From CAVOGJ01 sp963695405 (GTDB taxonomy: Bacteria; Planctomycetota; Planctomycetia; Pirellulales; Pirellulaceae), in NCBI GenBank assembly GCA_963695405.1, contig CAVOGJ010000014.1, forward strand, positions 434,001-498,000: a stretch of 64,000 nucleotides of DNA, written 5' to 3'. A program made the translations under genes and the position numbers. Under the pieces are notes generated by a model, which saw only the letters and a list, made by a program, of their open reading frames with translations, did not search any database and was not told the origin of the DNA. Every line of letters starts with the position of its first letter. The first letter of the stretch is position 1. Of this stretch, positions 38,093 through 45,759 are shown one piece after another.

Positions 38093-39553
38093 ATGAGTCA
38101 GCAAGTTCGCGAACTGGAACCCAAAGCTGTCTGGAATCATTTCTGTGACTTGAATGCCGTTCCGCGACCCTCGAAGAAGGAAACGCAGGTCATCGCCTTC
38201 ATGAAATCGTTCGGAGAAACACTTGGTTTGGAGACGCAGGTGGATGAAGTTGGAAACGTGATCATACGAAAGCCGGCATCACCCGGACGGGAAGATCGTG
38301 TACCCGTTGTCCTTCAGGCTCATCTGGATATGGTGCATCAGAAGAACTCCGACACCGAATTCGATTTTGCAACGGAGGGCATCCGCATGTACGTCGAGGA
38401 CGACTGGGTCCAGGCACGGGGAACGACGCTCGGGGCTGACAATGGGATTGGCGTCGCAAGCATCATGACCATTCTGGCATCGAACGAGATTGAACATCCA
38501 CCGCTCGAGGCATTGTTCACAATCGATGAGGAAACCGGCATGACCGGGGCCAAGGGACTGCAAGGAGGCCGGCTGCAGGGCAAGATTCTATTAAACCTGG
38601 ATACGGAAGAAGACAACGAATTGACCATTGGGTGTGCCGGCGGCGTCGATGTAACCTGCCGACTTTCCTACACGGAAGATCCGGTGATGTCCGATAGCCA
38701 GGCGTTTCGCGTGCATGTGCGAGGGCTGAAGGGGGGCCACTCGGGGGTCGATATCCATCTGGGGCGCGCCAATGCGAACAAGGTCATGAATCGGATCTTG
38801 TGGAAGGCCGCTCGCACGCACGACCTGCGCGTGGCTCACATCGACGGCGGTGGGCTGCGGAACGCGATTCCACGTGAATCGTTTGCGACCGTGGTTGTAC
38901 CCGTTTCCTCGGCTCGCGAATTCCAGGCCTTCGTTGCCGACGAGGCAGCCACGATTCGGGCCGAATATCAGACGACTGATCCTGATGCCCAGATCGGTTG
39001 TGAACCAACGGCCTTGCCGAGTGGTGTGCTGCCACCAAATGTTCAGCGACCGTTGCTGGCCGTATTGTATGCCTGCCCCAATGGTGTCCACCGCCTCTCT
39101 CCCGATGTGCCAGGACTAACACAAACGTCCAACAATCTAGCGCGTGTTCAGGTAAAGGACAGAGAGGTGCTGATCGGGTGTCTGACCCGTAGTTCCGTCA
39201 ACTCCGAACGCGACGATCTGGCGAATGCCCTCTGCGCGGGGTTCGAACTGACGGGAGGTGACGTGCAAATGGCCGGAGCTTACACCGGGTGGAGGCCAGC
39301 CCCGGAATCGGCGATCGTTGCGCTCATGTCAGGATTGTACGAAGAATTATTCGGCGATCCGCCTCACGTATCGGCATGCCATGGCGGATTGGAATGCGGC
39401 ATCCTGGGTCAGAATTACCCGGACATCGATATGATATCGTTCGGTCCGAACATTTGCGGCCCTCACTCGCCGGATGAACGGGTCCAGATCAGCAGCGTGC
39501 AAAAATACTGGAGATTTCTTCTCGAGGCGCTGAAGCGGATCCCGGCCGCCTAA
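38093..39553 (+). CDS. pepD: Aminoacyl-histidine dipeptidase (PepD)
   Basis: A 486-residue M20-family metallopeptidase, full length for PepD. Zinc-site marks are visible in order: VVLQAHLDMVHQ (His and Asp), RGTTLGADNGIGVA (bridging Asp), TIDEETGMTGA (catalytic Glu and metal Glu), LNLDTEEDNELTIGCAGG, the lid/dimerisation domain GGHSGVDIHLGRANA, and the final His in the ISFGPNICGPHSPDERV segment. Cleaves Xaa-His dipeptides such as carnosine and other dipeptides in the cytoplasm. ATG at 38093 precedes the conserved start (MSQQVRELEPKAVW). Its stop overlaps the convergent SDR gene by four bases. Confidence 0.93.
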   Translation: MSQQVRELEPKAVWNHFCDLNAVPRPSKKETQVIAFMKSFGETLGLETQVDEVGNVIIRKPASPGREDRVPVVLQAHLDMVHQKNSDTEFDFATEGIRMYVEDDWVQARGTTLGADNGIGVASIMTILASNEIEHPPLEALFTIDEETGMTGAKGLQGGRLQGKILLNLDTEEDNELTIGCAGGVDVTCRLSYTEDPVMSDSQAFRVHVRGLKGGHSGVDIHLGRANANKVMNRILWKAARTHDLRVAHIDGGGLRNAIPRESFATVVVPVSSAREFQAFVADEAATIRAEYQTTDPDAQIGCEPTALPSGVLPPNVQRPLLAVLYACPNGVHRLSPDVPGLTQTSNNLARVQVKDREVLIGCLTRSSVNSERDDLANALCAGFELTGGDVQMAGAYTGWRPAPESAIVALMSGLYEELFGDPPHVSACHGGLECGILGQNYPDIDMISFGPNICGPHSPDERVQISSVQKYWRFLLEALKRIPAA

Positions 39554-40596
39554 GACATCCTCGGTTCTGCTAGCGACGCGGGGGTCGGCTGATCCGTGGC
39601 ATGGTACTGTCGTAGCCAGTTCCACGCGTCCGCCAGCGATTCCCGCAAATCGCGTGTGCGATAGCCCAGATCTCGCTCGGCTTGTGAACTATCGTAATAG
39701 TGAAATTTTCGGGACATCTGTAAAGCGGCCGAATTAACATCGCCTTCCTGGCGTGTTATCCATGCCGCGAAGTCGCCCGAGCTGCCGACGATCCACCGCA
39801 CGATTGGTCCCATGGTCGCCCAGGGTTTGCGACCGCCGGTGACTTCGGCCATTTCGTTCCATAGTTCTCGATAAGTGATGTTGCGGCCGGCCACGATGTA
39901 CTTCCGCTGTAAGCCAGACGCAAAGCAGGCCCGGACAACCGTTTCGGCAACGTCTCGGACGTCGCAAACGCTAACCCCCCCGCTCGGAGCCAGTGGGAGT
40001 GACTTCGTGGCAACGGCCAATAGCATGCGACCCGACGACGGTTTCCAGTCCCAGGGGCCCAGCATAAAACCGGGATGAATGCAGACCGCGTCCAGCCCCC
40101 CGGCGATCTGCTCGGCGACTTGCTGGTCCGCGGCCCTCTTCGTGCGGACGTAGTCGCAGGAGACTTCTTTACCCGTCCACGGAGTCTGTTCGTTTGCAGC
40201 CGCCGTGGGATCGTCGAGCAAGGCCAGACTGTTTACGGACGAGACATGCACCAGCCGCGCACCGACCTCCCTCGCCGCCAAGGCAACATTGCCGGTGCCC
40301 AGCACATTCGTGGCGGACATTCCTCCCGCGGAAGTCCAGCCGATGCGGACAACCCCGGCAGCATGAACGACCGCCGCCGCGCCTTGGCACGCATTCCGGA
40401 CGACGGCCAGATCGACGACGTTCCCTTGGTGAAGCTCGACCGGTAGTCCTGCGAAGGGCCGCAAATCGTCGCGCGAGCGGACCAGGGCACGAACGGGGTA
40501 ACCCTGCTCCGCAAGTCTTCGCACGACGTTATTTCCTAACAGCCCCGTGGCCCCCGTTACCAACACGATCGGTCTCGTCCGATTTGATTTCTCCAT
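39550..40596 (-). CDS. Extended SDR, NAD(P)-dependent epimerase/reductase
   Basis: 348 residues from the ATG at 40596 (an ATG at 40614 would add six). Extended short-chain dehydrogenase: nucleotide motif VTGATGLLGNNVV, NVVDLAVV, HAAGVVRIGW, catalytic Ser-Tyr-Lys with SSVNSLALL and YVRTKRAAD (YxxxK present), and IHPGFMLGPWDWKPS. It resembles dihydroflavonol-4-reductase/HpnA-like proteins that act on sugar nucleotides, sterols or hopanoid-type lipids. No clear substrate. Stand-alone minus-strand gene, divergent from the acyltransferase-ketosynthase locus. Confidence 0.85.
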   Translation of the reverse strand: MEKSNRTRPIVLVTGATGLLGNNVVRRLAEQGYPVRALVRSRDDLRPFAGLPVELHQGNVVDLAVVRNACQGAAAVVHAAGVVRIGWTSAGGMSATNVLGTGNVALAAREVGARLVHVSSVNSLALLDDPTAAANEQTPWTGKEVSCDYVRTKRAADQQVAEQIAGGLDAVCIHPGFMLGPWDWKPSSGRMLLAVATKSLPLAPSGGVSVCDVRDVAETVVRACFASGLQRKYIVAGRNITYRELWNEMAEVTGGRKPWATMGPIVRWIVGSSGDFAAWITRQEGDVNSAALQMSRKFHYYDSSQAERDLGYRTRDLRESLADAWNWLRQYHATDQPTPASLAEPRMS

Positions 40597-40727
40597 TTGA
40601 CGTGATGACTCCATCCAAGACTCACCATGCGCTCACCGGCGGGCGGCGTTGACCTGTATCCGCCAAGGGCACTACAGTGGCCCTGCGGCGGAACCTGTTT
40701 CTAAACGATTTTCCGGTTTGGTGCGAC

Positions 40728-43338
40728 TTGACTTCGGTAACCATCACGCCCGTTTCCACGCGACGCGAGAAGCGCCAGTTTCTCGATTTGCCGTGGAGTC
40801 TTTATCGGGAGGACCCGCACTGGGTGCCCCCATTGCTAATGAACCAAAAGGAGCTCCTGAACTACACGCACCATCCGTTCTACGATGATGCGGAGATTCA
40901 GACATTTTTGGCTCTTCGAGATGGCGAGGTATGCGGTCGCATCGCGGCGATCCTTTCTCACGCGCACAACCGAGTCCACAAGAAGGAACAACGTGGTTTT
41001 GTGGGGTTCTTCGAGTCGGTCGATGACCAGTCCGTTGCCAACGCTCTTTTCGATGCGGCCCGCCGGTGGCTTGGCGAGCGGCGGATGCACGATGTGCGTG
41101 GTCCGATGAATCCTTCGATGAACTACGAGTGTGGCTTGCTCGTGCAAAACTTTGACATGCCGCCGACCTTCATGATGACGTACAATCCTGCGTATTATGT
41201 GCGACTTTGGGAAACGTATGGCTTCGTCAGGGCCCAGGATCTATTCACGTTCGCCGGAAATCGCCAACATCTGGAAACGATGGAATCGAAAGTCCAGTTC
41301 ATCGCGTCGCAATCGAAGAAACGCTTTAACGTTTCGGCTCGATCGCTCAACAAGTGGCATTTCAAGCGGGACGTCAAAACGTTCCTTCGCATCTATAATT
41401 CGTCGCTCGAAGGCAATTGGGGGCATGTGCCGATGTCGGCCGCCGAGGTCAATCACACGGCATTCGGTTTACGATTCTTGCTCGTACCGCAGTTGACGAT
41501 TATTGCCGAGGTGGACGGTAAGCCGATTGGCTCGATGTTGGGATTGCTCGATTACAATCGACGCATCCGCAGCATGAATGGCCGACTCTTCCCCTTCGGC
41601 TTTCTCAAGTTGCTCTGGAATCGGCGTGGCATCCTCCGTCTGCGACTGGTAAGTACCAATGTCGTGCCCGAATACCAGGGTTGGGGGATTGGACTGGTCT
41701 TGGCCGGGAGCCTGTTGGCTCCCGCGCTCGAGTATGGTACGCAGGAGGGAGAATTTTCCTGGGTGCTCGAGAGCAACCATTTTTCGCGAAAAACGCTGGA
41801 GCGGGCCAAATTGCCGGTCGAAAAGGTGCACCGCATCTATGATCTGCTGGGAAGCCAGGGCGGTAGCTCAGCGGGCCGAGTTGCGTCGAGCAAGGCCGCC
41901 AGCCTCGCTGCCGACGGTCTTGCAGCTCCGGCCAATTTGCCCCCATGCCCTTCCTCGTTTCGGCTGGGCGACTTACCGTACAGGGCGGCTCGCTTGTCGC
42001 AGGCAAGTGCCGCGGCTACGATCAACGGTTCTACGGTCCATGGAATCCCCGTAATAACGCCTGATTTGACTCCCCAGATCGTCATCACCGGCATCGGCAT
42101 TCTCAGTCCGCTAGGGACTGGCCGCGCCGCCTTCGTGGCTGGGCTCGAGGCCCGCCAGAGCGTTCTCCGCGCTGCTCGGCTACCCGGTGAAGAGTACCTG
42201 GGCCTCGATTCCTTTTCGGTGATCGATGACTTTGATCCCAAGCGCTACATTCAACCGCGGAAGAACATCAAGTTGATGTGCCGCGAAGTAGCGATGGGAG
42301 TCGCGGCGGGGCAACTGGCCGCCGCCGATGCGGGACTGTCAGCGGACGACGTCGATCCCGATCGCCTGGGGATCGTCCTGGGAAGCGAGATGCTGTATGG
42401 GTCGCCAACCGAACTCGAACAGCTTTATGTGAACACGCTGGCCGATGGCCCGTTCCAGCTTGAAAACTTCGGCAAGCACATCCAGGAATTGTTTCCGTTG
42501 TGGATGCTGAAATACCTGCCCAATATGGCCGCCTGCCATCTGGCGATCGCCCAGAATGCCTTGGCCCATAATAACTCGGTGGTGCAGGGAGACGCCTCCA
42601 GTCTGCTGAGCGATCATTGAGGCGATGTGTGTCATTCAACGAGGTTGGGCCGACGTCATGATTGCTGGCGGCGTGGGGTCGATGATCCAGCCAGTCCGAA
42701 ATATCCAGTTTGACCGATCCCTGTTTGCCCGCACGGATGGTGATCCGAGTACGTTGTGCCGTCCATTCGACAAGACTCGTTCGGGATTGGTGTGCGGCGA
42801 GGGAGCAGCTACGTTTGTGCTCGAAACGAAGGAGCATGCGGAGCGACGTGGCGCCACGCCGCTGGCCACACTCGGTGGCTTCGGTCGTTCCTTCGAAGCG
42901 GCGCGCCCCACATACGACGTGCATGAGAACGGGCCGAGCGTGCGGGCGACGGTGCGGGCGATGAGACTCGCTCTGCAAAACTCGTCCCTGACACCGGCCG
43001 ATATCGATCACGTAAACGCGCACGGGCTGTCCACCATCGAAAACGACATCCGAGAAGCGACGGCAATCCAGCAACTCGGTGATGTTCCCGTCACGGCACC
43101 AAAGAGCTACTTCGGAAACCTCGGAGCCGGCAGCGGTGCGGTCGAGCTGGCATGCAGCGTGTTGGCCCTGGCAAATGGAGAGGTCCCACCCACCCTGCAC
43201 TACACCTCGCCCGACGAAAAGTGTCCGATTCGGGTCATTACCGGTCAGCCGAAACCGCTCACCAAATCAGCGGCCCTCGCGCTCAGCCAGTCGACCACCG
43301 GGCAAGCCGTGGCGCTGGTCGTTCGGCAAGCGACCTGA
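40728..43338 (+). CDS. GNAT-like acyltransferase fused to ketosynthase, one frameshift
   Basis: One open frame runs from a GNAT-like domain (residues 1-385; start TTG 40728, first residues TSVTITPVSTRREKRQFL; an in-frame GTG lies at 40677) through a Ser/Ala-rich linker to a FabF-type ketosynthase starting at about 42066 (TPQIVITGIGILSPLG). A TTG there could start a separate gene. Deleting the A at 42609 joins AMCVIQRGWADVMIAGG to the upstream part and completes the thiolase-fold protein to 43338. The nucleophile Cys is at 42534 (MAACHLA), the first His at 43021 (NAHGLST); the second His is replaced by Asn at 43117 (YFGNLGAGSGA). Condensing function plausible but with a Cys-His-Asn site. Substrate unknown. 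Confidence 0.75.
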
Positions 43339-43364
43339 GCGTCCCGCCGTCTGCCGAGCTGCGG

Positions 43365-43943
43365 CTAGTTGAGGCTCGGGTCCTCTGGCAATTCGACGAC
43401 ACCAAGCACATCGCGATAAAAGGCGATGCCGGTTTCCTGGATGGCATCGATCCACATATCCTCGTGCTCGCCGAACACAAAGTCAGGTTGAGCCTTGGTG
43501 GTTAGCCACGAACCCTGCGCGATCTCCGCTTCCAGCTGTCCGCTCGTCCAGCCGGCGTGTCCAACAAAGAACTGAAGTTGGGTGTCTCCCTGGCCGACAA
43601 GCTGCTCCAGCTGATCGCGTTTCTCTACGACGTAAACGCCGCCCTTGCGTACGTTCTCGTCTTCGGTGGGCAAACTGCGAAGAACGATCAGGGGACCGTT
43701 CACCGGTCCGCCAATCTGAACGCGGCTGTTATCCTGATTTCCCAACAACTCCAACAGCTGCCACGGACCCTCGTCGACGTCGCGGTCGAGCGGGCGATTG
43801 AGGATTATCCCCATAGCGCCCTGATCGTCGTGGTGCAGGAGTAAAACCACCGTTCGGTTAAACCTCGCGTCGTCCATGTGATTGGGCGAGGCAATCAACA
43901 GATGGCCTTCGAGTGAATGCTTCATGGCAAATCGATTGTTCAT
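43365..43943 (-). CDS. YqgE/AlgH family protein
   Basis: 192 residues from ATG 43943 (MNNRFAMKHSLEGHLLIASP); an upstream in-frame start at 43973 would add ten residues. Signatures are HLLIASPNHMDDARFNRTVVLLLHHDDQGAMGIILNRPL and IQIGGPVNGPLIVL, with FVGHAGWTSGQLEAEI near the C-terminus. YqgE (UPF0301) is a small cytoplasmic protein found in many bacteria, with an unclear role linked to transcription or stress. Convergent with the ketosynthase locus, 26 bp apart. Confidence 0.9.
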   Translation of the reverse strand: MNNRFAMKHSLEGHLLIASPNHMDDARFNRTVVLLLHHDDQGAMGIILNRPLDRDVDEGPWQLLELLGNQDNSRVQIGGPVNGPLIVLRSLPTEDENVRKGGVYVVEKRDQLEQLVGQGDTQLQFFVGHAGWTSGQLEAEIAQGSWLTTKAQPDFVFGEHEDMWIDAIQETGIAFYRDVLGVVELPEDPSLN

Positions 43944-44180
43944 GATTCTGTTCCGTGGCTGCCATTCTGACACAGGTCGAGCAGTTGCGTCGAGTCATTT
44001 GCAATCGATATGCCGTACGCCGCCGCAAACCGTGTGGATGCGGGTTTAACCGCTATTTGTCGGTTGCCCGCAACCTGCCGCCCCGGGACGGCCGGCCTCC
44101 GGGTAGGCCCGTTGTGGTTCGGCCCCGACTTGTGACAATCATGACCCTTTTCCTCCGTGGGATCCAAGGCCTGTTTCAGC

Positions 44181-44603
44181 ATGAAATCACTCACAAAATA
44201 CTTGACTTTCTGCCTGCCCGATCGGATGGGCTTTGTGAACATCACGCCCCAGATCGAGGAGTGTGTCATGGAGAGCCACGTCCGAGAGGGCTTGCTGTTG
44301 TGCAATGCCATGCACATTACGGCGAGCGTTTTTATTAACGACGACGAACCAGGACTGCTGCGAGATTTTGCCCGTTGGCTCGAGCAGCTGGCTCCCTTCG
44401 ATGCGTCGCCTGATCGCTATCATCACAACCGGACAGGCGAGGACAACGCCGACGCCCATCACAAGCGACAGATCATGGGCCGGGAGGTCGTGGTGGCCAT
44501 TACCGACGGACGGCTGGACTTTGGTCCCTGGGAACAGATTTTCTATGGCGAATTCGACGGACGACGGTCCAAGCGAGTCCTCGTGAAGATTATCGGCGAG
44601 TAG
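44181..44603 (+). CDS. YjbQ family (UPF0047) protein
   Basis: 140 residues from the ATG at 44181 (MKSLTKYLTF), the usual start; a further GTG lies at 44157. Family marks are ITPQIEECVMESHVREGLLLCNAMHITASVFINDDEPGLL, then HHNRTGEDNADAHHKRQIMGREVVV and a GPWEQIFYGEFDG end. YjbQ is a small trimeric protein with thiamine-phosphate synthase-like activity proposed. Cytoplasmic. Followed by a 150 bp gap before the DUF1559 protein. Confidence 0.9.
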   Translation: MKSLTKYLTFCLPDRMGFVNITPQIEECVMESHVREGLLLCNAMHITASVFINDDEPGLLRDFARWLEQLAPFDASPDRYHHNRTGEDNADAHHKRQIMGREVVVAITDGRLDFGPWEQIFYGEFDGRRSKRVLVKIIGE

Positions 44604-44754
44604 CTTGAAGGGGCAGCCCGGGGTGGTGGCTGCTCGCCGCGCGATCAACGACAATGGGAGGCAGCGAGATTCAGTTTCTTGCTACGATCGCCACTAACCC
44701 AGCGCATCGACTGCACGTCGGCGATACCCATTCACGAATTTCTTGGAGTTAGAC

Positions 44755-45582
44755 ATGCCCATCCAATTCACTTGTCCGCACTGCCAGACGGAAATGAATG
44801 TGGATGACCGTTTTGCTGGGAGCAGCGGGCCCTGCAGGAATTGCGGACAAACCATTACGATCCCCGGGACGGCACCTGCGTCGACCAGCCAAACACCGAC
44901 GCAGGGCTCGTCCGGTCCCTTGATTGCCGTCATTGCGACTGGCTGTTTCGTAGGTCTCTTGCTGATCGTCGGGATCTTGGTGGCGCTGCTCTTGCCGGCC
45001 GTGCAGGCGGCGCGAGAAGCGGCTCGGCGGGCTCAATGTAGTAACAACGAGAAACAGATCGCGTTAGCGTTGCTCAACTACGAGTCGGCCAATGGCCATT
45101 ATCCACCCGCGTTCGTGGCGGATGCTAACGGCCGTCCGATGCACAGTTGGCGGGCACTGATCCTTCCCTATCTGAATGTGCCGGCCCAGGCCGCCAGCTA
45201 TGATCTGGAACAGCCCTGGGATAGCGCGACCAATCTGGCCGTTGCGAAACAGATGCCCGAGGTCTTTCGCTGCCCGTCCGATCCGGAAAACATGGGAAAC
45301 AAGACGCGTTACATGGTCATCGTCGATCCACGTTCAGTGTTTCCCGGCTCCGAATCGCGGAAGATGAGCGAGATCAGGGACGGAACGAGCAATACGGTGA
45401 TGGTGGTAGAAGCGGCAGGACCCGGTGTGACTTGGACCGAGCCGATTGATTTGTCGCTGGATGAGTTGGATCAGCTGGGGAGTCCGCACAACCAAGGCGC
45501 GAACATCAGCTTTGCGGATGGAAGCGTGAGATTCGTGGCGACGGTGACACCTGATATGGTGCGGGTGGATGATGGAAGGTAG
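44755..45582 (+). CDS. DUF1559 protein with N-terminal zinc ribbon
   Basis: 275 residues from ATG 44755 (two residues after an in-frame ATG-less start at 44743). A zinc-ribbon-like motif CPHC...CRNC (residues 5-30) precedes a hydrophobic helix (LIAVIATGCFVGLLLIVGILVALLLPAVQAAREAARR), the DUF1559/N-methylation-like segment characteristic of planctomycetes, and the DUF1559 body (QIALALLNYESANGHYPPAF, ISFADGSVRFV). DUF1559 proteins are abundant in planctomycetes with prepilin-like leaders. The usual leader is replaced by a zinc ribbon here. Confidence 0.9.
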   Translation: MPIQFTCPHCQTEMNVDDRFAGSSGPCRNCGQTITIPGTAPASTSQTPTQGSSGPLIAVIATGCFVGLLLIVGILVALLLPAVQAAREAARRAQCSNNEKQIALALLNYESANGHYPPAFVADANGRPMHSWRALILPYLNVPAQAASYDLEQPWDSATNLAVAKQMPEVFRCPSDPENMGNKTRYMVIVDPRSVFPGSESRKMSEIRDGTSNTVMVVEAAGPGVTWTEPIDLSLDELDQLGSPHNQGANISFADGSVRFVATVTPDMVRVDDGR

Positions 45583-45759
45583 TCTGATGGGAGGTAGCCC
45601 GGAAGTAACCGATCGCGATGTTCGTGTTCCGTTCGGCCATCCGTGCCCGTGGTTCACCTTGCGTAGCACCCGGGTGTCACATGAACCTGGCCACTCGTCG
45701 GCGAGATCCGAAGTGCGGCGCTTTTTCATTGCCGAGTGATTCGTGACCAGCCAACCGGA

